The notes: a model not told the origin generated them from the sequence alone. DNA of 47,676 nucleotides from Paramagnetospirillum magnetotacticum MS-1 (GCF_000829825.1 NZ_JXSL01000031.1:1-47676); one strand, 5' to 3'. Shown: positions 1 to 8,736, numbered from the stretch's first letter. Program-made: numbers and translations.

Positions 1-2165
1 TCGTCGGCGTACCAGATCCGCTTGGGCTTCCCGACCATCTCGCCATCGGGCCAGCCGAAGATCTCGTGGAGCTTTCGATTGCAGCGCTCCAGGATCCGAT
101 TTTTAATCAGGACGATGCCGGAGGTCGCCGAGTCCAGGATTGCCTGCTGTTCTGCAAAGGCCAACCGCAACGCTTCGGCGGATTTGCGCTCATCGGTTAT
201 GTCCTCGAAAATGGCGACAATGCCTTCGTTGGGCGCGGCGGCATTGAGGGCCTGCACCGCAAGTCGGGTCCAGAACGGCGAGCCGTCCTTCTTGCGAAAC
301 TGCTGATCGCATTCGTAGGTTTCGCCTTGCCCAACCTGCTCGTAGATCTCATGCCCAAGCCGCTCCCAGTCGTCATCATCCAGATACCAAACACGGGTCT
401 GTTGCCCCTCCAACTCCCCGAGGCCGTAGCCGAACATTTTGTCGAGACTTCGATTGCAACGAATAACGACCCGCTCCCGGATGAGAGCAATGCCGACCCC
501 GGATGCGTCAAAGATCGCCTTCTGTTCCTGATTGGCAATGGAGAGAGCGTTGGTCCGCTCTGCGACCATCAGCTCAAGGTGATCCTTGTGAAGCTCTAAC
601 TCCCGCATCATCCGCTTTTTGTCGGTGACGTCTTCCTTGATTGCAAGGTAATGGGTGATTTCGCCATCCGCCTGACGGACCGGGGCGATATGGGCGAATT
701 CGACATATTCGCTGCCGTCCTTGCGGCGATTGACAAGTTCGCCGTGCCAAGACTCACCTTGGCTCAACTTCGCCCACATATCCTTGAATGTTTCTGGAGG
801 AGTTAGGCCAGACTGAAGAACACGAGGGTTACTGCCGATCACCTCATCGCGGCTGAAACCCGTGTTGCGGACAAACGCGCCGTTGACGTACTCAATCTTT
901 GGCTCAAGATCCGTTATAACAATGCTTTCTGGACTTTGTTCAACCGCCAGAAAAAGCTTTCTTAATGTATCCTCTTGCTTCTTCTTCTCAGTTACGTCCT
1001 CCTTGATTCCAACATAGTGACTGACGCGCCCATCGGACTGGCGAAGGGGAACGATGGTTGCCATCTCGATCCGTTCCCGCCCGTCCCGGGTAAGATTGGT
1101 AAATTCCCCTGACCAGGTTTCCCCTCTCGTCAATGCCTCCCACATGGCTCTGTAGGTCGAATTTGGCGTCCTCTTTGATTTGAGGATGCGGGGATTGCGG
1201 CCAATCACCTCTTCCCGGCTGTAACCCGAGTTTCGGATGAAGGCGTCGTTCACGTATTCGATCTTGGCATTGAGGTCGGCGATCACGACTGGATTCGGGC
1301 TTTGCTCGACAACCAGGGAAAGCTTGCGGAGTTCGGCCTGCGACTTTTCCCGCGACACCAGAGCATCCCGAAATGCAAGGATGGCTTGGGCCATGTCCCG
1401 CAATATGCTGTGGCGGTTCGCGCTGATCCGTTGGACTTCGGGCAAAGAGGCCGAGGCGACATCGCCTTGCGCCAGATCGTTAAGCGCCGAACTCAGGCTG
1501 GATACACGCCGCGCCACCCAGCTTCCTACCAGAACCCAAAGAATCAGCAGCGCCCCAATCAGGATTCCCCCATTCGCCATGATGCGCGCCGCCTGCCCCT
1601 CAAAGCTGGCTGACTGCGCTTCTCCATGACGAGCCGCCTCCTCGGCGACGGCCCGCGCGATGGCATGGGTGTGCTCGGACAGCGCGAGATAGCTGTTGGC
1701 CGCCTGATAGGCGAACTTCATTGCCCCCGGAGGATCGACGGCGGCGAGGTCTGTCGCCTGGATGATGAACTTTCGGTAGGCGTCAAAATCGATCCTGGTG
1801 TCTTCGACTTCATTCAGTGATCCGGCGTCAAGCCGCAGATTTGGAAGTAATTTCTCCAGGTCGGCCAAACGATTGACCACCTCGCTATGGACGCGATAGG
1901 TCGCAGCCTCGTCGAGCTTGCCGTCACTCGCCATTTCCAGCATCGATCCGACCATGCGCTGGATGCTGGCGACCTCTTCATTGATATGCGTGGCCGAAGA
2001 AACCCGCTCCAATTCCCGGCCCTGCAGGATGCTAACTTCCCTCTGGCTTTCTCTAAGGCTATGAAAGGAGCTGAGATTCAGGGCGCCAGCCAAGATCGTA
2101 ATCACAATAACCGGCGCAAGAAAGATCACCAGATAGGGCGACATCCGGGCGGGACGGAAACTCAT
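1..2165 (-). CDS. Membrane-bound multi-PAS sensor protein, C-terminus beyond the window
   Basis: The leftward frame stays open from the ATG at 2165-2163 to the window edge, giving at least 721 residues. A first membrane segment lies at about residues 10-31 and a second at about 195-217, enclosing a mostly helical extracytoplasmic region. Four PAS/PAC units follow at about 280-390, 400-515, 540-655 and 660 onward. The first two are near copies (VVEQSPNPVVIADL and AVEQSPESIVITDL), each ending in a KEDVT-type PAC tail. The output domain (kinase, GGDEF or EAL) is outside the window, so the enzymatic activity is unknown. The gene starts 16 bp after the phosphatase gene and is probably the last cistron of the signalling cluster running from 5195. 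Confidence 0.85.
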   Translation of the reverse strand, partial: MSFRPARMSPYLVIFLAPVIVITILAGALNLSSFHSLRESQREVSILQGRELERVSSATHINEEVASIQRMVGSMLEMASDGKLDEAATYRVHSEVVNRLADLEKLLPNLRLDAGSLNEVEDTRIDFDAYRKFIIQATDLAAVDPPGAMKFAYQAANSYLALSEHTHAIARAVAEEAARHGEAQSASFEGQAARIMANGGILIGALLILWVLVGSWVARRVSSLSSALNDLAQGDVASASLPEVQRISANRHSILRDMAQAILAFRDALVSREKSQAELRKLSLVVEQSPNPVVIADLNAKIEYVNDAFIRNSGYSREEVIGRNPRILKSKRTPNSTYRAMWEALTRGETWSGEFTNLTRDGRERIEMATIVPLRQSDGRVSHYVGIKEDVTEKKKQEDTLRKLFLAVEQSPESIVITDLEPKIEYVNGAFVRNTGFSRDEVIGSNPRVLQSGLTPPETFKDMWAKLSQGESWHGELVNRRKDGSEYVEFAHIAPVRQADGEITHYLAIKEDVTDKKRMMRELELHKDHLELMVAERTNALSIANQEQKAIFDASGVGIALIRERVVIRCNRSLDKMFGYGLGELEGQQTRVWYLDDDDWERLGHEIYEQVGQGETYECDQQFRKKDGSPFWTRLAVQALNAAAPNEGIVAIFEDITDERKSAEALRLAFAEQQAILDSATSGIVLIKNRILERCNRKLHEIFGWPDGEMVGKPKRIWYAD

Positions 2166-2181
2166 GCTGTCACCGAAAAGG

Positions 2182-2844
2182 CTAATGTTGCAGGCTAGGC
2201 CACAAAGTCGGCGGAATGCTGGCGATATAATCAAACTCACCGTTTCCCTTAGGACGAAACACCACCAGGGTTCCTTCCTTGGGGAAATAACCGATCAGGT
2301 CCATCAGGTTCGGCGCATGGGCGATCAGGAGCCGATTCACACCATTGGCGACTGGCGTTGAAAGAAGGCGGCGGGTATTAGCGATGATTGGCTGCTTTTC
2401 GACGTCCGTCAAATTCGCCGTGTACAGCAACTCATTGTCGAGTGTGAACGCTTGATTTGGGAAAGCTGCCGCCACCGTGTCCTTGACCCGGCATAGCGGG
2501 CTGATGCGGATTTCTCCAACGGGGATGCGGGCCTTTCGAACCTCCTCGCCGACTTCGGCCGCCATTTTCAGCCCATCCTCAGTCAGCGGCCGTTGCGTGG
2601 AGCAGTCGTTGAGATCGACGGAGGGATAGCGATCCGGCTTGGTGTTGTCCGTGCGGCCATGGCGCATATAAAGCACCCAGCCTCCCCGGCGCAACTGCTC
2701 CAAGGTCTCCTTGGTGGCGGTGATCTCCTTAAACTTTGCCGCCTCGGCCGGAGCCGCGCCAGTAGCGTCGGCATCGGCGGCGACTGGAACGAGGACGGCT
2801 GTCGCCACAAACAGGGCAATGGCCATGTGAACAGTGATCTTCAT
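2182..2844 (-). CDS. Secreted histidine-phosphatase (phosphoglycerate mutase-like) family protein
   Basis: The 220-residue product starts with a hydrophobic signal sequence (about residues 1-26, ending near ADADA), so a periplasmic location is likely. The phosphohistidine motif of the superfamily is seen as MRHGRT at 60-65, with His62 the expected phosphoacceptor. The second active-site His is His176 in IAHAPN. The family removes phosphate from small molecules or proteins; the substrate here cannot be told. It sits 5 bp downstream of the HD-GYP gene and 16 bp upstream of the multi-PAS gene, an operon-like arrangement that is unusual for a secreted phosphatase. Confidence 0.8.
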   Translation of the reverse strand: MKITVHMAIALFVATAVLVPVAADADATGAAPAEAAKFKEITATKETLEQLRRGGWVLYMRHGRTDNTKPDRYPSVDLNDCSTQRPLTEDGLKMAAEVGEEVRKARIPVGEIRISPLCRVKDTVAAAFPNQAFTLDNELLYTANLTDVEKQPIIANTRRLLSTPVANGVNRLLIAHAPNLMDLIGYFPKEGTLVVFRPKGNGEFDYIASIPPTLWPSLQH

Positions 2845-2849
2845 CGCTA

Positions 2850-4001
2850 TTACTCCCCCTGCTCGGGATCCGCGTGACGGCGAGCGATTTCAACAAAGTC
2901 ATCGCGGCGCGACAGGAAGGCGTCGACCACATCGGGATCGAAATGTCGGCCGCGTCCCTCGGCTATGATCGCGGTGGCGTCCTCGATGCTCATTGCCGCC
3001 TTATAGACCCGTCTGCAAATCAGGGCGTCGAAGACGTCGGCCAGAGCCATAAGTCGGGCCGAAACTGGGATGGCCTCGCCGCTCAGGCCCGTTGGATAGC
3101 CGCTGCCATCCCATTTCTCATGATGGCCGATGGAAATCTCATGCGCGACTTTGAGGAATGAGAATGCCTCGCCGGCTTGGGCTGCCATCTTGTTGTCGGC
3201 CTGCGCCAATGCCTGATCCATGGCACGGCTAATAGCGTCAGCGCCGATAGCCGGATGCGTCTTCATCACCTCGAATTCGTCAGGCGTTAACCGCCCAGGC
3301 TTGAGCAGAATTGCATCAGGAATACCAACCTTGCCAATGTCGTGCAGCGGCGCAGCCTTAACCACCATACCGAGCCGGGGGCCGACCAAGGCTTGGTGGA
3401 AGCGCTCGTGATTGGCAAGGCGGCGGGCCAAGAGATCGACATAGGCCTGCGTCCGAATGATATGATGGCCGGTCTCGTTATCTCGGGCTTCTGCAAGGCA
3501 AGCCAGGGCGCGGACACTGAGATCCTGGATGAGCAGATTTTCGCTCATGCGCCGGGCGACCTCTTGCTCCAGCCAGTCATTCTGGCTGGACAGCCGGTCG
3601 CGCGCGCGCTTGAGCTCGAGATGGGTGCGGACCCGCGCCAGCACGATCGCGGGGACGATCGGCTTGGTGATGTAATCGACCGCCCCCAAAGCAAAGCCAC
3701 GCTCCTCATCCTCTGTGGCATTCATGGCGGTGATGAAGATCACAGGAATGTCATGTGTCTCGGGATCCGAGCGGAGGCGTTCAAGGACGGCGTATCCGTC
3801 CATGCCGGGCATCATGACATCCAATAAAATGATGTCTGGGCGAGGAGTTGAGCCGACTATCCTTAAAGCACGCTCGCCCGAATTGGCGACGCGGACTTGG
3901 TACAACGGCTGGAGAAGCTCCCCCAAGATGGTCAGATTCTGTGGGGTGTCGTCAACGATCAGGACGCTTGTCAGCGGATGCGGGCCCGAGTCCTGGTCCA
4001 T
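2850..4001 (-). CDS. Response regulator with HD-GYP c-di-GMP phosphodiesterase domain
   Basis: This 383-residue protein has an N-terminal receiver domain (about 11-130) with Asp61 in LLDVMMPGMDG as the phosphoacceptor and Lys113 in the ITKP motif. A helical linker joins it to an HD-GYP domain (about 160-375). The metal-binding His220-Asp221 lie in LHDIGKVGIPD, and HHEKWDGSGYP at 293-303 holds the GYP triad. The family hydrolyses c-di-GMP in the cytoplasm (RpfG type), and all motif residues expected for activity are visible. Its receiver domain is a close paralogue of the one in the gene just upstream (4065-5195), which suggests local duplication with exchange of the output domain. Confidence 0.93.
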   Translation of the reverse strand: MDQDSGPHPLTSVLIVDDTPQNLTILGELLQPLYQVRVANSGERALRIVGSTPRPDIILLDVMMPGMDGYAVLERLRSDPETHDIPVIFITAMNATEDEERGFALGAVDYITKPIVPAIVLARVRTHLELKRARDRLSSQNDWLEQEVARRMSENLLIQDLSVRALACLAEARDNETGHHIIRTQAYVDLLARRLANHERFHQALVGPRLGMVVKAAPLHDIGKVGIPDAILLKPGRLTPDEFEVMKTHPAIGADAISRAMDQALAQADNKMAAQAGEAFSFLKVAHEISIGHHEKWDGSGYPTGLSGEAIPVSARLMALADVFDALICRRVYKAAMSIEDATAIIAEGRGRHFDPDVVDAFLSRRDDFVEIARRHADPEQGE

Positions 4002-4064
4002 AGGTGAATCCTTGTCATAGCCATCCCCATGGCAAGTCGCCTAACCATAAACTTTCGAGATAGT

Positions 4065-5195
4065 CTATTCGGTTCGGCGAGGCAGTGAAAAGCATATTTT
4101 CACCCCCCACTCATCACCATCTTCAATCCAGACTCGGCCCCTTGCGGCTTCGACAATTTTCTTTACTAGGGCAAGGCCGATGCCCGTTCCGGGCCTGTTA
4201 AAATCAGCATGAAGCCGTTCAAACAACCAGAATACTCGATCACGGAATTCACATGGTATTCCTATGCCGTTGTCGGCAACCGAAAAGACAACATCGGATC
4301 CATCGAGATTTACCATGATGGTAATGTGGAGGTCGCGCTCCGGATCTCGGTAATCGATGGCATTGGTGATAAGCGCCCTGAAAATCGCAGTCAGTTGGTC
4401 AGAGTTCAGCCAAACGGACGGCATTTCAGCTCGAGTGATCTTGCCCCCGGCATCTTCTAGCCGGTGGTCAACCTGTCTGATGGCGATATTGAGGGCATTT
4501 TCCGCATCACAGAGCGCGGAAGGATCTGGAGCCTGGCAGGCCGCGAGATACAGCACGACGTCATGAAGCATGGTCCGCAGCCGTACAGCCCCGTCCATTA
4601 TCTGTGCCAGGGACATTTCAGCGGCTTCATTCAATGGCTTCGGCAGTGAGCGCTGCAGCAATTGGGCGAAGGTGAACTGGCGCCGAACCGGCTCCTGCAA
4701 GTGGTGCGCGAGTATTTCCAGGAGACGACTCAATTCCGCTTCAAGAACGACATTTTGGTCATACAGCCAATCGCGCGTTGCCTTCATATCCAAATGATTA
4801 CGGACCCGCGCTTCGACGATGGCCGGACGGATCGGCTTCGTGATGTAGTCCACCGCGCCCAAGTCCAGCCCTTTACGCTCATCCTCCGTGCTATCCAGCG
4901 CGGTCACGAAAATCACTGGGATCTTTCGCGTCTCGGGATTTTCCCTGAGCCGCCGAAGGCACTCATAGCCATCCATAACCGGCATCATCACATCGAGCAG
5001 AATGAGGTCGGGTTGTGGATAGGTTGAGGCGATTTTTAACGCACGCTCGCCGGACGTCGCCACCTTAACCAAATATGATGGCTGCAATAACTCGCCAAGA
5101 ACTTGGAGGTTCTCGGCAACGTCGTCGACGATAAGAACGACGGGACGCTCGCTTCTCATAACCATTTTAAGCTCAAAGAACCTGAAGTAGCTCAT
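4065..5195 (-). CDS. Receiver domain fused to phytochrome-type histidine kinase core
   Basis: This 376-residue protein has a receiver domain (about 18-140; Asp68 in LLDVMMP, Lys120 in ITKP), then a dimerisation segment with an H-box of the phytochrome-related class (AHHLQEPVRR at 163-172, His164 the likely phosphoacceptor), then an ATPase domain with DNGIGIP and GTGIGLALVKKIVE. No input domain other than the receiver is seen, so phosphorylation of the receiver probably controls the kinase. The annotated start lacks a clear ribosome site; Met11 or Met13 (MRSERPVVLIVDD) would match the start of the HD-GYP neighbour better. It is the first gene of the leftward signalling cluster. Confidence 0.88.
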   Translation of the reverse strand: MSYFRFFELKMVMRSERPVVLIVDDVAENLQVLGELLQPSYLVKVATSGERALKIASTYPQPDLILLDVMMPVMDGYECLRRLRENPETRKIPVIFVTALDSTEDERKGLDLGAVDYITKPIRPAIVEARVRNHLDMKATRDWLYDQNVVLEAELSRLLEILAHHLQEPVRRQFTFAQLLQRSLPKPLNEAAEMSLAQIMDGAVRLRTMLHDVVLYLAACQAPDPSALCDAENALNIAIRQVDHRLEDAGGKITRAEMPSVWLNSDQLTAIFRALITNAIDYRDPERDLHITIMVNLDGSDVVFSVADNGIGIPCEFRDRVFWLFERLHADFNRPGTGIGLALVKKIVEAARGRVWIEDGDEWGVKICFSLPRRTE

Positions 5196-5685
5196 ATGGT
5201 AATACTAAAGTGTTTTTGCGACAACAACGGCCTCGCGCGTTTGCGCTGTGGTTGTCTGGACGTCCAGATTTGGTCAGGTAGAGCCGGTTGGCCCCGGCGC
5301 GGTGGGTGACCGCCCTACCTCCGACAACCGCCCTTCAGTTTAAATTTTGCCGCGTCCCATGCGACACCACATGAGATGCGCCGTCATCCCACTCCCGAGA
5401 CCCATGGCAGGTTTTGGGTATCATCTGCTGTCACCCGCTGCTGCCGGTGATCGGATCGGCTCTGGCGACGTCCTGGCTGGGAATGTCGGTGTGATGTCGG
5501 TGGGTTGTTGCATCAATCTGTTGAGGTCGCAAGCACCAGCCCCAGGTCCACCGCCAGCCAAGGGATGCGCACATCAGGTAATCACCTTATTTCTTTGCCG
5601 ACATACATAAGCCATAGTATCAGTGGAATTTTTCTAAAAAGCACTCTACCTGCTTAGGTCTAATGTGGCTTCCCTGGGGGATGTG
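5196..5685. other. 490-bp spacer between divergent signalling genes, with one copy of a diverged repeat
   Basis: No convincing gene is seen; the 5347-5610 frame lacks a ribosome site and family features. The spacer should contain promoters for the leftward cluster and the rightward chemoreceptor. Positions 5425-5484 match 7867-7925 at roughly 85 percent in the same orientation. Confidence 0.6.
5425..5484 (+). repeat. Diverged direct repeat, left copy
   Basis: About 60 bp, beginning CTGCTGTC and ending TGGGAAT, aligns to 7867-7925 with about nine differences including one gap. The two copies flank the chemoreceptor and RcdA-like genes. No known element was recognised. Confidence 0.75.
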
Positions 5686-7371
5686 ATGGATTTCCACTGG
5701 AACATTGCTCGGCGGCTGACCGCTCTGACCGCCATTATGCTGACGATCTTGATCGCCACCAGTGGGTTCGGCATTCACGGGTTGAGTCGAATGCACGACA
5801 GCTTCAAAGGGGTCGCCCAGGACACCACCAAGGCGCTTAGCGACCTTTCCGGGGTCGTCGATGCCCTCCATCGCATCCGCATCCGGACGGTCAGTGCCAC
5901 GGTGGAGCGCGACTCTGCCAAGGTGGCGGCGCTGAGGGACGAGTTCAAAAAGCAGATGAGTGATCTGGACAAGGCGTGGGGGAGCTATGCATCTTCCCAG
6001 ATGACTGCTCAAGAGGCGGCCCTGGCTCGGGACGCTGAGGCTGGGTTCAAGTCATATCGCGTCTACCTGACTGCCAATTGGGACCGCATCTCTGCCGGTG
6101 ACCTGGAAGGTGCGCGGATCGATTTGTTGGGACCGGGAACAGACCAGTTTCGCAAGGCCGCCACTCCCCTCCGCAAACTGATGGACTACCAGCGAGAAGA
6201 AGCCAACGCGTCCTTCTTGGAGGGAGAGGCTAATTATGCATCTGATCGGACCGTCAGCTTCAGCCTCGTGGGCCTCGGCATTATTCTCGGCGTGGTGCTG
6301 TCGATCCTGATTGCTCGTTCGGTTTCCGTGCCCATTCACCAGATTACCTCGGTCATGCAGAGCCTCGCCAAAGGCGATACCTCAATCAACGTGTTCGGCA
6401 CTGAGCGAAAAGATGAGACCGGGCAGATTGCCCGTGCGGTCGAGGTTTTCAAGTGCAATGCCATCGACAAATCTCGCGTCGAGGCAGAGGCAGCCGACGC
6501 CAAGCACCGGGCTGATCAGCAGCTTCGTTCGGAAATGCAGCGCTTAGCCGGAGAGTTCGAGTCCAGCGTCGCCACGGTGGTGGACAATGTTGCTGGCGCA
6601 TCTTCTGATATGGAACTGACGGCCCAAACCATGTCCTCTCTATCCGGGCAGGTTTCTGCCCAGGCAAATGCCGTGGCCGCCGCCTCGGAACAAGCAAGTG
6701 CCAATGTTCAGACCGTTGCCGCCGCCGCAGAGGAGCTATCCGCCTCGGTTTCGGAGATTGGTCGGCAGGTGAGCGATGCGGCACGCGTTTCACGCGATGC
6801 TGTTGATGAGGCGTCTCACGCGGATGCAATCGTCCATGGACTGTCTGAAGCGGTCGGACGAATTGGCGAAGTTGTCAAACTCATCAACGACATTGCAAGC
6901 CAGACCAACCTACTCGCCTTGAACGCGACCATTGAGGCTGCTCGTGCAGGTGAGGCTGGCAAGGGTTTCGCCGTGGTTGCCAACGAGGTCAAGAGCCTTG
7001 CCAACCAGACCGCACGAGCCACCGACGAGATCGCACAACAGATCAATACCGTTCAGACCGAAACGGGTCGTGCCGTCGATGCAATCCAAAGCGTCAATTC
7101 AACCATCGGCCGGATTGACGAGATCTCTTCGGCGATTGCATCTGCCGTGGAGCAGCAATCAGCGGCAACGCAGGAGATCGCCCGCAACGTAGAAGAGGCT
7201 GCCAGAGGCACCCAAGAGGTTTCCAGCAACATCGGCGGCGTCACATCGGCTGCCAGTGAAACCGGACAGTCCTCGGCTATGGTTCTCTGTGCTGCGCAGA
7301 AGCTGTCTTCGGAGTCCGCGTCGCTCCGTCGATTGGTCGGGGATTTCGTCGCAAAGGTCCGCAATGGCTAA
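5686..7371 (+). CDS. Methyl-accepting chemotaxis protein, transmembrane
   Basis: The 561-residue chemoreceptor has a membrane segment at about 11-32, a roughly 155-residue helical periplasmic sensor region, a second membrane segment at about 190-212, a HAMP domain and a long cytoplasmic signalling domain. The conserved hairpin tip is seen as [20 protein letters not shown] near residues 400-425. The start chosen is ATG 5686, preceded by GGGGGA at suitable spacing; GTG 5665 would add seven residues. It should signal through CheA/CheW to the flagellar motor. The sensed ligand is unknown. The RcdA-like gene follows after 20 bp and is probably co-transcribed. Confidence 0.93.
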   Translation: MDFHWNIARRLTALTAIMLTILIATSGFGIHGLSRMHDSFKGVAQDTTKALSDLSGVVDALHRIRIRTVSATVERDSAKVAALRDEFKKQMSDLDKAWGSYASSQMTAQEAALARDAEAGFKSYRVYLTANWDRISAGDLEGARIDLLGPGTDQFRKAATPLRKLMDYQREEANASFLEGEANYASDRTVSFSLVGLGIILGVVLSILIARSVSVPIHQITSVMQSLAKGDTSINVFGTERKDETGQIARAVEVFKCNAIDKSRVEAEAADAKHRADQQLRSEMQRLAGEFESSVATVVDNVAGASSDMELTAQTMSSLSGQVSAQANAVAAASEQASANVQTVAAAAEELSASVSEIGRQVSDAARVSRDAVDEASHADAIVHGLSEAVGRIGEVVKLINDIASQTNLLALNATIEAARAGEAGKGFAVVANEVKSLANQTARATDEIAQQINTVQTETGRAVDAIQSVNSTIGRIDEISSAIASAVEQQSAATQEIARNVEEAARGTQEVSSNIGGVTSAASETGQSSAMVLCAAQKLSSESASLRRLVGDFVAKVRNG

Positions 7372-7391
7372 TCAGCCTGGGGAGACTGCCG

Positions 7392-7793
7392 ATGCAGGAA
7401 GCGGCTTTTTTTCGAGGAACGTTCGATGAGACCATGGACCTCCTGGTCGAGGCCCGGAACTATATGCGGCACTGCGAACGTCGTGACCGTAAGCGCCTTG
7501 GCAATATGGTTGGCCTACGGCTGAACTGCGAAGCAATGCGCATCACCTCCCGCCTGACGCAGGTTATGGCGTGGCTGATGGTTCAAAAGGCAGTTCACAC
7601 TGGTGAGCTGACCCCAGAGCAGGCTTTGGCCGAGGAGAGGCGCCTTACCTACGCCGATGTTTGCATGGATCGAAGTGCTGAAGAGGACACCAGCCTCCCA
7701 TCGGGATTTCGCAGCCTGATGGATCGATCTTGGCACTTGTTTGCACGGGTGGAGCGACTGGAGCAACTCATTGTGGGGCGAATACGGCATTGA
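7392..7793 (+). CDS. RcdA-like (DUF1465) protein
   Basis: This 133-residue soluble protein matches my memory of the DUF1465 family: FDETMDLLVEARNY at the N-terminus, then an R-x-T-S-R-L-T-Q-V-x-A-W-L pattern, an AV-x-x-GE-x-TPEQAL segment and a C-terminal helix with VERLEQL. The founding member, Caulobacter RcdA, is an adaptor that helps ClpXP degrade the cell-cycle regulator CtrA. Start ATG 7392 has GGGGAG about six bases upstream. Lying 20 bp behind a chemoreceptor in an accessory region, it may be a paralogue rather than the housekeeping copy; that cannot be judged from this window. Confidence 0.75.
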   Translation: MQEAAFFRGTFDETMDLLVEARNYMRHCERRDRKRLGNMVGLRLNCEAMRITSRLTQVMAWLMVQKAVHTGELTPEQALAEERRLTYADVCMDRSAEEDTSLPSGFRSLMDRSWHLFARVERLEQLIVGRIRH

Positions 7794-8102
7794 CCAACTC
7801 ATCCTGCATTGGCGGGCATTACGGTCAAGCCCGCTCCCAAGTCACCAGCCTGTATTTTCGGTCCAGCTGCTGTCCACCGCTGCTGCTGGTGTCGGATTGA
7901 CTCTGGCAGCGTCCTGGATGGGAATAGCGGCCATGCGTATGGAGTGATGCGTCCATCGTATCCCAGCCGAGGCAACTTCACCGATTTCGTACTGGCCGGT
8001 GAAGAAACGGTGAATTTCCGGGAAGTTAGAACTGTAGTGCCAACCACACGTAGTATATTAAATTGCTTGGCCGTAACCGAGTAGTGCCAACTGAGAAATC
8101 CG
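7794..8102. other. 309-bp spacer with second repeat copy and two copies of an 11-bp motif
   Basis: No gene is supported. It contains the right copy of the diverged repeat (7867-7925) and direct copies of GTAGTGCCAAC at 8034-8044 and 8081-8091. The second copy ends only 11 bp before the ATG at 8103. Confidence 0.6.
7867..7925 (+). repeat. Diverged direct repeat, right copy
   Basis: About 59 bp, same orientation as 5425-5484. Shared blocks include CCGCTGCTG, TCGGAT, CTCTGGC and CGTCCTGG. The pair encloses about 2.4 kb carrying the chemoreceptor and RcdA-like genes. Confidence 0.75.
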
Positions 8103-8529
8103 ATGTTTATTCGCGAAAAGAAGTCGAAGGGAACGAGCTACTATCAAGTGGTTAGGTCGCGTCGGGACGCCGGAAAGGTCGTTCAGGACGTTGTAGTGGC
8201 GCTTGGTCAATGTCGCACCATCAGCGCAGCCATCAGCGTTTCCGACCAGGAACTGTGTGACGCTCGAGACGCTTTGAACCGGGAGTTCGGAGATGATGTT
8301 CCCAGCGATCTGAATGACGATATCGCGGTTGGCACTACAGCTGATAAGATGCCAAAGACGGTCGCGAGGCGTTTCCGCCAGCGCATCAAGACGGTACTGA
8401 GGCTTACCGAGAAGATCGCGCATCTGCGCGAGGTCGAGACGGAGCTCGAAGACACGTCACCGTCAGCCAATCCTGATGTCGCCGAGATGAAAAAGAAGTC
8501 ACCTCTCTGGGGCACATGGTAGTGCCAAC
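8034..8529. repeat. Four copies of the 11-mer GTAGTGCCAAC around a small ORF
   Basis: Exact direct copies lie at 8034-8044, 8081-8091 and 8519-8529; an exact inverted copy (GTTGGCACTAC) lies at 8328-8338 inside the ORF. The first and third share a twelfth base (C). The last copy overlaps the ORF stop codon. Four exact copies of an 11-mer in 500 bp are far above chance. Possible roles are operator sites, recombinase subsites or element ends. Confidence 0.8.
8103..8522 (+). CDS. Small protein resembling the N-terminal domain of IS1634-type transposases
   Basis: The 139-residue product opens with MFIREKKSKGTSYYQVV followed by a strand pair and a VALG segment. This resembles the N-terminal leader domain of IS1634/IS1549-like transposases, but there is no DDE catalytic core. 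The rest is charged and helical (residues 100-125 could form a coiled coil), and the protein ends in PLWGTW. It may be a truncated transposase or a free-standing domain protein of mobile regions. Copies of the 11-bp motif lie just before its start, inside it and across its stop, hinting at self-regulation or element borders. The convergent recombinase ends in nearly the same residues. Confidence 0.55.
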   Translation: MFIREKKSKGTSYYQVVRSRRDAGKVVQDVVVALGQCRTISAAISVSDQELCDARDALNREFGDDVPSDLNDDIAVGTTADKMPKTVARRFRQRIKTVLRLTEKIAHLREVETELEDTSPSANPDVAEMKKKSPLWGTW

Positions 8530-8736
8530 CGGTTACCTACAAGGGCAAATCGCACGAGAGCTCTAACGATGTGACGGCCCGCTCTGACCGTTTATCAGGA
8601 TGGTTCGGCAAAGCCGTTTTCAGAGTCATAGGAGTCAACTTCATGGCCGCTGGTAGGGGTGTGCCCCAGCGTGCCCATCGACCGCCAGCGAGTCTAAAAA
8701 CGCGATTGGCGATGCACCCATCTACCAACTGCCCCA
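8508..8736. repeat. Inverted repeat formed by the 3' ends of two convergent genes
   Basis: The arms are TGGGGCACATGGTAG at 8508-8522 and CTACCAACTGCCCCA at 8722-8736, matching in 13 of 15 positions. They encode the C-terminal WGTW and WGSW with both stop codons. The roughly 200 bp between them holds no gene that I can support. Confidence 0.65.

Noticed and set aside
5347-5610. 87-residue ORF in the divergent spacer
   Set aside because: No ribosome site and no recognisable domain, and it contains the diverged repeat.
8034-8529. Complete insertion sequence around the small ORF
   Set aside because: There is no DDE core, the flanking 11-mers are direct and not inverted, and no target duplication was found.
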